DNA from: JAFGHJ01 sp964523975
Lineage (GTDB): Bacteria > Hydrothermota > UBA3072
Length of the DNA: 10,485 bases
Direction: 5' to 3'
NCBI GenBank assembly: GCA_964523975.1
Contig: CAZGBM010000066.1
Span: 1-10,485 of the forward strand
Below, piece after piece: positions 1 through 6,267 of this stretch (position 1 is its first letter; every line of letters begins with the position of its first letter). The translations under genes were made by a program, and so were the position numbers. Below the pieces are notes generated by a model. It saw nothing but the letters and a program-made list of their open reading frames with translations, had not been told where the DNA came from and did no database searches.

Positions 1-2
1 TT

Positions 3-1928
3 GCTGAAGATGCGGAAGCTCTTTCATCTGCCCTAAAAAGCATATTCATGGGAATCGAATCCCGGCGAGCCCGTTCTTTTACCTCGGCGGAGGTGACTTC
101 AATCGAAGAAGAATTCCTTGCATCGGGGTACCAAGCACGTATGTATCTTGCTTCCTTCTATCCTGATTCCTCTCCTTTCTGGGAAGGACACCTGCAGGCG
201 ATTAGACTTGTTGAAGGTGGACTCTCTCTCGATACTATTCCCGATTCACTTAAAATATGGGATGCGGGGAAATTACTTAGAAGTAGAAATCCTTCTACAA
301 GAAGTATTTACGGTATAAAAAGTGGTTCGATACAGGAATTTAATTCTTCCAATTTTGACTCCACGGATCTTGCGGTTAGTTCAAGTACGGAAGTGGATAC
401 CGTGGTAAACCTTGTAAAATGCGGTAAACCCTTTCTTGATACTCTTTCTTATCTCGGTGATATCTTTCATTCCTCGCCGCTTCGTGTCTCTTCTCCTTCT
501 TACTGGTACCGCGATGATGACTTTGATCAGTATAGAGATAATATGAGTACAAGAACCCCGGTAATTTATGCCGGCAGCAACACAGGAATGTTGCATGCTT
601 TTTATGATGAGACCGGAGAAGAATTGTTCGCTGTTATACCCGAGAATTTTGTTCCGGAGGTTAAAGCATTGGCTGATTCACACCGGTTCTACGTGGATGC
701 AGACCCTATGGCTGCGGATGTCTGGTTCCCCGAAGAACCTGCTGATAGTTTTAAAGACGCGGATGAATGGAAAACAGTTTTAATGGTTTCTCAGGGTGAG
801 GGCGGTAGAGGAATTACATGTCTTAATGTAACAGACCCCTCTACTCTTCCGCCTAACCACCTTTTTAGTATTTATGACACAGCCGCTATGGGTTATACCA
901 CTTCAGTTCCGGTTATATTTAAAGTTGGTATGGAAGTCGGAACCGATACGCTGGATAGATTCTTTGCGTTCTTCGGAGGCGGAGAATGGCCGGAATCGAT
1001 GTATGATATATATTCACCCGGTTCGGAGGTCAGAGGAAATGTAATTGTCGCACTCGATATTTATGGTGCGTATACAAGTGGTCTTATACTGGGGGGCACT
1101 TACTGGCATATACAGGCTGCGTCCGGAGATGCGGGCAAAATGGTTTATCCCTTTGCTTCTGCGGCAAGTGTCGTAAACCTGAACCCGAGAGTTGATAATC
1201 GTTACGATTTGCTCTATATACCGGACCTTGCCGGTCAATTATGGAAAGTAAACCTTACGGACCCGAATATTTCAAACTGGAGCGCAAGATGTATCTTCCA
1301 GCCTCCCATACCGGTTGACGTAACACAGGATTCACTCTGGCAGCCTGCTTTCTATGCTCCGCTCGTGGAAAGAGAACCCGCGACGGGATGTCTCTGGTTA
1401 TTCTATGGAACCGGAGATAGGGCTAAAGTTTTTAAGAAGAACACAGATAATAGATTTTATGCGATACTCGATACCGTAACGGATCCTGCGAACCCTTATC
1501 CTTTGATAGAAGACGACCTGAAAAGAGTGTGGGCTGCGGGTGAGGGTCCCTTTGATTTTCCGAGTGATTTTCCCAATCATAGGGGATGGTACATCGTTTA
1601 TTCTGATTCTTCTACGCATACTGATGAGAAAACTGTAAGCCCAGCTTCTTTGTTCCTGGATACTTTGAAGTTTGTGACTTTTGAACCGACTGAGCTTGCT
1701 GGTGATTGCAACATGGGTAGTGGGGGTGCCAGGGAGTATTCGTGTCATTTCCGAACCGGAAGCGGAAGATTCAAAAATATGGGGTCCGGCATACCTCAGG
1801 CTCCGAGATATTCGTTTGACCAGAGTGGAGGCGGATACGAAATTCACCAGACTTCGGATTCACTCTGGGTTGAAAAGAAAACAGGTTTTGGAACATTAAA
1901 AAGGATACTGCAGTGGAAAGAAAGATAA
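3..1928 (+). CDS. pilY1: PilY1-type pilus tip/biogenesis protein, C-terminal beta-propeller part (5' partial)
   Basis: The frame is open to the left edge, so the gene starts outside the window; the in-frame ATG at 48 is internal, because the residues before it (AEDAEALSSALKSIF) already fit PilY1. Residue numbers count from that ATG. Visible PilY1 hallmarks are ASFYPDSSPFWEGHL (35-49), LGDIFHSSPLRVSSP (136-150), VIYAGSNTGMLHAF (172-185) with EELFAVIP (191-198), the GEGGRG turn (about 251) and LLYIPDLAGQLWKVNL (388-403). The end, LKRILQWKER, fits the conserved C-terminus. PilY1 proteins sit at the tip of type IV pili with minor pilins and act in pilus extension, adhesion and surface sensing. 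The family calcium loop DxDxDxxxD appears here as N379-x-R381-x-D383-x-x-x-D387, so calcium binding is doubtful. The stop overlaps the next gene by 16 bp, implying one operon. Family assignment is secure; the N-terminal half is not visible. Confidence 0.93.
   Translation, partial: AEDAEALSSALKSIFMGIESRRARSFTSAEVTSIEEEFLASGYQARMYLASFYPDSSPFWEGHLQAIRLVEGGLSLDTIPDSLKIWDAGKLLRSRNPSTRSIYGIKSGSIQEFNSSNFDSTDLAVSSSTEVDTVVNLVKCGKPFLDTLSYLGDIFHSSPLRVSSPSYWYRDDDFDQYRDNMSTRTPVIYAGSNTGMLHAFYDETGEELFAVIPENFVPEVKALADSHRFYVDADPMAADVWFPEEPADSFKDADEWKTVLMVSQGEGGRGITCLNVTDPSTLPPNHLFSIYDTAAMGYTTSVPVIFKVGMEVGTDTLDRFFAFFGGGEWPESMYDIYSPGSEVRGNVIVALDIYGAYTSGLILGGTYWHIQAASGDAGKMVYPFASAASVVNLNPRVDNRYDLLYIPDLAGQLWKVNLTDPNISNWSARCIFQPPIPVDVTQDSLWQPAFYAPLVEREPATGCLWLFYGTGDRAKVFKKNTDNRFYAILDTVTDPANPYPLIEDDLKRVWAAGEGPFDFPSDFPNHRGWYIVYSDSSTHTDEKTVSPASLFLDTLKFVTFEPTELAGDCNMGSGGAREYSCHFRTGSGRFKNMGSGIPQAPRYSFDQSGGGYEIHQTSDSLWVEKKTGFGTLKRILQWKER
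1901..1905 (+). promoter_or_regulatory. Shine-Dalgarno for the overlapping lipoprotein gene
   Basis: AAGGA lies inside the end of pilY1, 7 nt before the GTG at 1913. It supports this GTG start, which alone gives a complete lipoprotein signal peptide, and it suggests translational coupling to pilY1. Confidence 0.65.
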
Positions 1929-2797
1929 TATTTTTAAGTTTTCTTGTGTTTATCCTGCTGATAACGGGATGCGGGGGAGAAGAGTCCTCTTCCGCATCTT
2001 CTTCGAAAGGTGGAAGTGTCGTCACTACTGATTTTTCTCCGTCCCAACCCACTTCGTCTGATGCTATAACTGTAAAAATTACGGCTGTAACAAAGGAAGC
2101 TCCCGAATATGACTGGATTGTCAACGGGATTCCGGTTTCTGCCAGCGGTAACAAATTGAACCCCGAACACTTCTCTAAAAATGATACTGTTTTTTGTTCG
2201 ATTTTGATAGGCGGAGAGGAAAAGAAAAAAATCGGTCCCATTATAATTAAGAATTCTCCTCCTGCGATAAATTTCATTGAGATTTCACCGGCTAATCCGA
2301 GACACGGAACCGATATTTCTGTTGATGCCGATGTATCTGATACCGACGGGGATGATGTTCTGCTGAAGGTCAGGTGGTTCGTAAATGAAGAAGAAGTAAG
2401 TGCCGAGGAAGTTCTGTCCGGTTCTAAATTTAAAGCTGCCGATAAAGTATACGCGCTCGTTACCCCTTTTGACGGAACGGATGAAGGGCGTCCTCTTAAT
2501 AGCGGATTTGTTCTGGTTCAGAATTCTCCGCCTGAATTCGTCTCCGGTCTGCCTAAGATAGAAGATAGAACAATGAATGCCGGGATAGAGGTAAAAGACG
2601 TCGACGGAGATAACGTTGATTTGTCGCTTGAGGAGAGTCCTCCTGGCATGAGACTTGAGGGTAACAGGCTCATATGGGAAGCTCCTGACATGCAGAAGGA
2701 TACGTCCTTTCTGGTAAAAATAAAAGCCAGGGATGAAAGAGGGGGAGAAACCAGTAATTCTTTCTCCTTAGATTTAAGAAGAAGCGAAATGCAATAA
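1913..2797 (+). CDS. Lipoprotein with Ig/cadherin-like beta domains, coupled to pilY1
   Basis: 294 residues from a GTG start. Residues 1-20 form a lipoprotein signal: MERK, a hydrophobic core, then the lipobox ITGC with Cys20 as lipidation site, followed by an acidic/Ser-rich linker (22-35). The rest reads as three beta-sandwich modules. The first is about 38-116, with DWIVNGIPV. The second is about 117-205, with VSDTDGDDVLLKVRWFVN and ending QNSPP. The third is about 206-288, with VKDVDGDNVDLSLEESPPGM and WEAPDM, like cadherin-like or putative-Ig modules. The DxDGD turns could bind calcium. Modules one and two both end NSPP, suggesting internal duplication. The frame overlaps pilY1 by 16 bp and the operon is closed by the hairpin at 2823-2879. 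A role beside PilY1, such as an outer-membrane anchored adhesin or pilus accessory protein, is inferred from position only. I do not recognise a named family. Confidence 0.85.
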   Translation: MERKIIFLSFLVFILLITGCGGEESSSASSSKGGSVVTTDFSPSQPTSSDAITVKITAVTKEAPEYDWIVNGIPVSASGNKLNPEHFSKNDTVFCSILIGGEEKKKIGPIIIKNSPPAINFIEISPANPRHGTDISVDADVSDTDGDDVLLKVRWFVNEEEVSAEEVLSGSKFKAADKVYALVTPFDGTDEGRPLNSGFVLVQNSPPEFVSGLPKIEDRTMNAGIEVKDVDGDNVDLSLEESPPGMRLEGNRLIWEAPDMQKDTSFLVKIKARDERGGETSNSFSLDLRRSEMQ

Positions 2798-2822
2798 GAT
2801 TTTCCTTCCTTTCTTGCATTTC
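2786..2822 (+). other. Small inverted repeat over the lipoprotein stop codon
   Basis: GAAATGCAA (2786-2794) is matched by TTGCATTTC (2814-2822), a perfect 9-bp stem with a 19-nt loop that contains the TAA stop. It directly abuts the terminator hairpin starting at 2823, so the transcript end may form two stacked hairpins. Confidence 0.45.
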
Positions 2823-2879
2823 ACTGAAATCCTCATTTTTATCTATAAATCGTAGATGAAAATGAGGATTTCAGTTTTT
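2823..2879 (+). terminator. Rho-independent terminator of the pilY1-lipoprotein operon
   Basis: Positions 2823-2845 pair without a break with 2853-2875, a 23-bp stem including one G-U pair, around the 7-nt loop TAAATCG; a T run follows (2875-2879). It begins 25 nt after the stop codon at 2795-2797. The stem is unusually long for an intrinsic terminator, so it could also be a repeat element reused as one. Confidence 0.85.
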
Positions 2880-3000
2880 AACCACGAAAAAAACTAATTG
2901 TCACTTGGAGACACAAAGACACAGAAAAAAATCGTGTTGTTTAAAACCCACGCCACAGCCCCATAATTTGCCACGGATTAACACGGATTTGCGCGGATTA
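2880..3000 (+). repeat. Intergenic short-unit repeat arrays, left of dapL
   Basis: The gene-free stretch after the terminator holds degenerate repeat words. There is ACCACGAAAA at 2881, then an array reading GGAGACACAAAG ACACAGAAAA (about 2907-2930). A three-unit 10-bp array follows at 2971-3000: CCACGGATTA, ACACGGATTT, GCGCGGATTA. The latter recurs in inverted orientation at 4714-4751 on the other side of dapL. No coding potential is visible. Confidence 0.8.
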
Positions 3001-3024
3001 CCCCACCCATAACCCCAATTTTTG

Positions 3025-3204
3025 AACCGCAAAGCTCACAAAGACCACAAAGAATTTATTTTTGTTGTTTTCCCCAACACCACCCCCAGTGTTTTTTACA
3101 TGTAGGACATGTAGAACTTGTAGTTTTTATTTTTTCATTACTACATTGACTACATGACCTACATGTGCAATTATTTTTTTGTGCTCTTTGAGAACTTTGT
3201 GGTT
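3025..3204. repeat. Nested palindromic repeat element (about 180 bp)
   Basis: The outer arms 3025-3054 and 3175-3204 are reverse complements at 25 of 30 positions; they are built from 9-bp CACAAAG-type units. The inner arms 3098-3123 and 3141-3166 match at 21 of 26 positions and are built from ACATGTAGG-type units around a T-rich 17-nt centre. The two arm pairs belong to different word families. The element ends 8 bp before the dapL stop codon. It could fold into a long cruciform or act in dapL mRNA 3' processing, but no U tract follows it in the dapL direction, so I do not call it a terminator. Confidence 0.7.
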
Positions 3205-3211
3205 AAAGTCT

Positions 3212-4435
3212 TTAACTAAGTTCTGTCGTGATCCGTTCTACGGCTTCTTTTACTTTTTCCTGACTGTTAAAGGCGCTTATCCTGATATAACCCTTTCCGC
3301 ACCTGCCAAAACCGCTGCCGGGTGTACAGACCACATTGGCTTTTTTCAACAACAAATCAAAGAATTCCCAGCAGTCTTTTCCTGTCTTTACCCAGATGTA
3401 AGGTGAATTATCCCCGCCCGTGCACTTATATTCTAACTCTTCGAACGATTTTCGTATGATTCTGGCGTTTTCAAGATAATAATCTATTAAAGAACGTACC
3501 TGTTCCTGTCCTTCCCTGGTATAGACCGCTTCCGCGGCTCTCTGCACAGGGTAAGAAACGCCGTTGAACTTAGTGGACTGGCGTCTGTTCCACAAATCAT
3601 GTACCGAATGTTTTTTTTCGTTTTTGTCATAAGCCATACATTCTTTGGGAATAACTGTGTAGGCACAGCGAGTACCCGTAAAACCGGCAGTTTTGGAAAA
3701 ACTCCTGAATTCTATTGCTATATCTTTTGAGCCTTCGATTTCGTAGATGCTTTGCGGTATGCTATTATCCCGTATAAAGGCAACGTATGCCGCATCATAG
3801 AGAATAAGAGCTTTATTCCCTTTTGCATAATCCACCCAACTTTTAAGTTTTTCTCTGCTGATTGTAGCTCCGGTAGGATTGTTGGGAAAACATAAATAGA
3901 TTAAATCAACTTTTTCTGCTGGTAAATCCGGAATATAATCGTTTTCTTCGGTCGCATCCAGATATATCAATCCTTCATATCTTCCGTCTTTCCATTCATT
4001 TGTCCTTCCAGCCATAACATTCGTGTCCACGTAGACCGGGTATACGGGGTCGGGTATGGCAACCTTCGAATCCGGAGCAAAAAGCTCTTGAATATTGCCT
4101 GTATCGCATTTTGCTCCGTCGCTTATAAATATTTCATCCGAAGAAATATCCGCGCCTCGCGAAATAAAATCGAACTCGGCGATTTTTTCACGCAGGAAAG
4201 GATATCCTTTATCCGAACGGTATCCGCGAAAAGTTTTATCGTCTCCCATTTCCTCGACAGCTGTCCGGAAAGCCCCAATACAGGCACCAGGCAAGGCTTT
4301 TGTGACATCACCAATGCCAAGACTGATTATTTCTTTACCGGGATTAGTCTTCTCGTATGCTTCAATTCTTTTTTTTATATCTTCGAAAAGATAGGATGAC
4401 TTCAATTTCAGGTAATTTTCGTTAATATGTATCAT
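3212..4435 (-). CDS. dapL: LL-diaminopimelate aminotransferase
   Basis: 407 residues, close to the usual length of about 410. DapL is a PLP enzyme that converts tetrahydrodipicolinate plus glutamate directly to LL-diaminopimelate, bypassing the succinylase/acetylase steps on the way to lysine and peptidoglycan. The N-terminus INENYLKLKSSYLF (4-17) and LGIGDVT (39-45) are family signatures and fix the start. Further landmarks are GYRSDKGYPFLR (71-82), SDGAKCD (105-111), PDPVYPVY (128-135), CFPNNPTGA (182-190) with its Asn, D214 and Y217 for the cofactor ring, and SFSKTAGFTG (245-254) with K248 as Schiff-base lysine. R385 in YIRISAF is the expected carboxylate-binding arginine. The gene stands alone on its strand between repeat blocks. 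It has no Shine-Dalgarno; a consensus promoter sits almost on the start codon. The gene is intact. Confidence 0.96.
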   Translation of the reverse strand: MIHINENYLKLKSSYLFEDIKKRIEAYEKTNPGKEIISLGIGDVTKALPGACIGAFRTAVEEMGDDKTFRGYRSDKGYPFLREKIAEFDFISRGADISSDEIFISDGAKCDTGNIQELFAPDSKVAIPDPVYPVYVDTNVMAGRTNEWKDGRYEGLIYLDATEENDYIPDLPAEKVDLIYLCFPNNPTGATISREKLKSWVDYAKGNKALILYDAAYVAFIRDNSIPQSIYEIEGSKDIAIEFRSFSKTAGFTGTRCAYTVIPKECMAYDKNEKKHSVHDLWNRRQSTKFNGVSYPVQRAAEAVYTREGQEQVRSLIDYYLENARIIRKSFEELEYKCTGGDNSPYIWVKTGKDCWEFFDLLLKKANVVCTPGSGFGRCGKGYIRISAFNSQEKVKEAVERITTELS

Positions 4436-4447
4436 AATTCTGCGATT

Positions 4448-4475
4448 ATTATAATTTTTTTCTTCGAATTGTCAA
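4448..4475 (-). promoter_or_regulatory. Consensus sigma-70 promoter of dapL, near-leaderless
   Basis: On the minus strand a perfect TTGACA (4475-4470), a 16-bp spacer (4469-4454) and a perfect TATAAT (4453-4448). A start about 7 nt further falls near 4441, only about 6 nt before the ATG at 4435. The 13-mer TTGACAATTCGAA is shared with the tRNA promoter at 8773. Confidence 0.8.
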
Positions 4476-4484
4476 CGTCATATT

Positions 4485-4510
4485 CGCCACGAAGGCACAA
4501 GGACGCGAAA
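4485..4510 (+). repeat. Short CACGAAGGCACAAGGACGCGAAA array
   Basis: Three imperfect units of the widespread 'ccacgaag/gcacaagg/acgcgaaa' type lie just upstream of the dapL promoter, in the same orientation as the arrays at 2880-3054. No gene is visible. Confidence 0.6.
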
Positions 4511-4524
4511 AATTTTTTAATTGG

Positions 4525-4635
4525 TTAGGGGTTGGGATTTAGCAAAGTAACAAAAAAAATGGGGGGTGTGATGGGTCTTTGTGTTCTTTGTGATCTTTGT
4601 GGTTCAAACAATGTTTTTTCTGTGTTAATCTTGTG
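4525..4635 (+). repeat. Dispersed 110-bp repeat, copy 1
   Basis: It is nearly identical to 8616-8725 in the same orientation. Both run from TTAGGGGTTGGGATTTA through GATGGGTCTTTGTGTTC, 9-bp CTTTGTGAT-type units and CTGTGTTAATCTTGTG. Differences are a few substitutions and one length change in the A/G-rich part. The 42 bases at 4567-4608 match the second copy without a change. It is non-coding as far as I can see. Confidence 0.85.
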
Positions 4636-4780
4636 TAATTTTGTGGTTGAAATTGAGGTTGTGTGGTGGGCTTTGCGTCCTTTGTGTCTCTGCGGTAAAA
4701 TTAGTCTTTAAGCGTGGGGGCAATCCGTGCGAATCCGTGTCAATCCGTGGCTAATGTTAGGGTTGGGTGGAAAAATGATT
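4636..4780 (+). repeat. Repeat arrays upstream of pilin 1
   Basis: It contains CTTTGCGTCC TTTGTGTCTC TGCGGT (4671-4696) and the three-unit 10-bp array CAATCCGTGC, GAATCCGTGT, CAATCCGTGG (4721-4750). The latter is the inverted counterpart of 2971-3000. The stretch ends in G/T-rich sequence before the pilin promoter. No gene is visible in it. Confidence 0.75.
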
Positions 4781-4787
4781 TTCGGGG

Positions 4788-4815
4788 TTGACTTTTTTAT
4801 TTTTTTTTGTATTCT
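4788..4815 (+). promoter_or_regulatory. Promoter of pilin 1 with a poly-T spacer
   Basis: TTGACT (4788-4793), a 16-bp spacer that is almost all T including a T9 run at 4800-4808, then TATTCT (4810-4815). The predicted start near 4822 leaves about 6 nt before the ATG at 4828. The homopolymer could allow slippage that changes spacer length. Confidence 0.6.
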
Positions 4816-4827
4816 CTAAGTAATATT

Positions 4828-5241
4828 ATGAGCAGGAATAAAGAGGGGTTTACGTTGATAGAATTAATGGTTGTTATTGTTATTATTGGTATTATTGCGG
4901 CGATTGCAGTACCTAATTATGTTAAAATTGTTACTCGGGCTAAGGAGGCGGAAGTAAAATCCAATATGCACACAGTTCAACTTGAAGTAGAATACTATTG
5001 TATAGAAGAAGCCGCGCATCGTTATCCTGCTTCGATAGACCTTGTTTCCGCTAATTTCTCTTCCGAGATGAAGAACCCCTTTACGCCCGGCGGTCCGGTG
5101 GTTCAGGATGAGTCAGGCGCCGATATTCCCGGTGTTGTGGAGTACGCTACGGAAGACCCAAATGATTGTTATTCAATTACCGGTCTGGGAAAGCAGGCAA
5201 CCATTATTTCTCTGATTCTTTCACCGGGTCGCGTAGAGTAG
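4828..5241 (+). CDS. Type IV pilin / pseudopilin-like prepilin 1
   Basis: 137 residues. The class III signal is MSRNKEG cut before FTLIELMVV (G7/F8), with the conserved Glu at mature position 5 and a hydrophobic helix (about 8-29) ending VPN. The prepilin peptidase PilD removes the short leader, and the subunit would assemble into a type IV pilus or pseudopilus. The alpha1 continuation KIVTRAKEAEVKSNMHTVQ and the ending SITGLGKQATIISLILSPG match pilin 2 closely, so the two are tandem paralogues. Cys58 and Cys114 could form a disulfide; pilin 2 lacks this pair. The ATG at 4828 is preferred over an in-frame TTG at 4807, since 4807 lies upstream of the -10 box and the ATG gives the normal short leader. 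There is no Shine-Dalgarno. Whether it is a major or minor pilin cannot be told. Confidence 0.92.
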   Translation: MSRNKEGFTLIELMVVIVIIGIIAAIAVPNYVKIVTRAKEAEVKSNMHTVQLEVEYYCIEEAAHRYPASIDLVSANFSSEMKNPFTPGGPVVQDESGADIPGVVEYATEDPNDCYSITGLGKQATIISLILSPGRVE

Positions 5242-5355
5242 GTACTATGAGTTTTATAAATTTCCCGTTAATTTTATTTTACAGAATTTGCAAGAAATTT
5301 TGCATATTGCGAAAATGTGGAATTTAAGTCTTTGGTAATCAAATACTTTTCCCTG

Positions 5356-5369
5356 GGAATATTTTTTGC
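5356..5369 (+). promoter_or_regulatory. Possible sigma-54 (-24/-12) promoter of pilin 2
   Basis: GG at 5356-5357 and GC at 5368-5369 are separated by exactly 10 nt, in the context GGGAATATTTTTTGCA (consensus TGGCAC-N5-TTGCA). The -24 half is weak. Major pilin genes of several Gram-negatives use RpoN, which makes this plausible. A sigma-70 alternative, TATGAT at 5384-5389, lacks a good -35. Confidence 0.35.
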
Positions 5370-5448
5370 ATGTATATAGAGTGTATGATAGATGGTAAAG
5401 CGATTGTTGAAGGAATTGTGTGTAAAGGTAAGTTAAACTTTAAAAAGT

Positions 5449-5454
5449 AGGAGG
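5449..5454 (+). promoter_or_regulatory. Strong Shine-Dalgarno of pilin 2
   Basis: AGGAGG ends 4 nt before the ATG at 5459. It is the strongest ribosome site in the window, in contrast to the SD-less pilin 1, and suits a highly expressed structural subunit. Confidence 0.8.
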
Positions 5455-5458
5455 TTAT

Positions 5459-5914
5459 ATGAAGAAACGTGGGTTTACGCTTATCGAATTAATGGTTGTG
5501 GTCGTCATCATCGGTATTCTTGCTGCTATAGCCATCCCGAATTTTGTAAAGATCGTTGACAGAGCGAAAGAAGCTTCGGTAAAAGCAAATGAGCATACTG
5601 TTCAGGTTTCTGTTGAATCCCTGTCTATAGATAACCTGGGTAGATATCCCGGAAGTGCTAATGCTGCGGATTTAACAAATTCCCTTCCTCCGAATTTTAA
5701 GAATCCCTATACGGGAGCAGTACAAACTCCTGCAGGGTCAGAGGCTCTTGTGGTAGGGAGTCAGGCTGCTGCTGCAGGGATGTCTTCGTATGAAGCTTGG
5801 ACTTTAGCCACTGGCGGAGCAGCAGCAAATGATTACGACGGAACGTTCTACTCAATATGTGGTTATGGAAAAGATAAGCTAACTAATCTTATCTTGATGC
5901 CAGGGAAAGATTAA
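5459..5914 (+). CDS. Type IV pilin-like prepilin 2 (candidate major pilin)
   Basis: 151 residues. The leader is MKKRG cut before FTLIELMVVVVIIGILAAIAIPN (G5/F6, Glu at mature position 5). The membrane helix spans about 6-28, followed by KIVDRAKEASVKANEHTVQ, the YP motif (63-64) and the globular head. The Ala/Gly-rich loop (about 90-124) has no counterpart in pilin 1. The ending SICGYGKDKLTNLILMPGK matches the end of pilin 1. It has a single Cys (134), so no intrachain disulfide is possible. The strong ribosome site, possible RpoN promoter and a dedicated terminator 24 nt after the stop suggest a separately and strongly expressed subunit, hence perhaps the major pilin; this is inference. A type II secretion pseudopilin is the alternative. 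Confidence 0.93.
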   Translation: MKKRGFTLIELMVVVVIIGILAAIAIPNFVKIVDRAKEASVKANEHTVQVSVESLSIDNLGRYPGSANAADLTNSLPPNFKNPYTGAVQTPAGSEALVVGSQAAAAGMSSYEAWTLATGGAAANDYDGTFYSICGYGKDKLTNLILMPGKD

Positions 5915-5937
5915 AGAAATCTAACTAATATTTAATC

Positions 5938-5975
5938 AAGAAAAAGGACGCTTTATAAGCGTCCTTTTTCTTAGA
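5938..5975 (+). terminator. Rho-independent terminator after pilin 2
   Basis: AAGAAAAAGGACGC (5938-5951) pairs perfectly with GCGTCCTTTTTCTT (5959-5972) around the 7-nt loop TTTATAA. The A tract before and T tract after make it potentially bidirectional. Confidence 0.93.
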
Positions 5976-6267
5976 AGGTATCTATGCGATTATTGAGACT
6001 GCTTCGCTCAGGTTGGGTAAGAGATTGCCAGATAATATCATTAAAGTTATATCTTATCTGCATGTAACAAAAATCAGTGTGTATACGCTTGCCCTGTGGT
6101 GAGGAACGACCGTTCGGGGTGTTTATCGGGTGTCTTAATTAATTTTTTTGTGTGTCTTTTTACACAAATTCAAAAAAGGTTAGTGTATTTGGTGTGTTTC
6201 GTGGTTTAATATTTTTTCTCTGTGTTCTCTGTGTCTCTGTGGTGATAATAATTTTGGTAATTTTGTG
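5976..6267. repeat. Gene-free stretch with repeat arrays between pilin 2 and the glycosyltransferase
   Basis: I see no credible gene. The right part (about 6190-6290) is made of repeat words: GTGTTTCGTGGTTTAATA, then CTCTGTGTT CTCTGTGTC TCTGTGGTG (6217-6244), then a TTTTGTGTTAATCTGTGG stretch that runs into the glycosyltransferase 3' end. The left part (5976-6130) shows no feature I can name. Confidence 0.6.

Noticed and set aside
1398..1847. Open frame of 149 codons on the minus strand inside pilY1
   Set aside because: Antisense to strongly conserved PilY1 motifs; Arg/Ser/Ile-rich composition typical of a shadow, no ribosome site.
1771..2277. Open frame of 168 codons on the minus strand across the pilY1/lipoprotein junction
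   Set aside because: It is the complement of two well-supported genes and has no recognisable domain or start signal.
3098..3166. Intrinsic terminator for dapL
   Set aside because: On the dapL strand the hairpin is followed by A residues, not U, and the stem has five mismatches.
2880..3204. CRISPR array
   Set aside because: The units are 9-10 bp, directly adjacent, without regular 20-40-bp spacers, and no cas genes are present.
4088..4399. Two overlapping plus-strand open frames opposite dapL
   Set aside because: They lie entirely over conserved DapL coding sequence in the opposite sense and show no protein-like features.
4807..4827. TTG start for pilin 1 seven codons upstream
   Set aside because: It lies at and before the -10 box, lacks a ribosome site, and would lengthen an otherwise typical prepilin leader.
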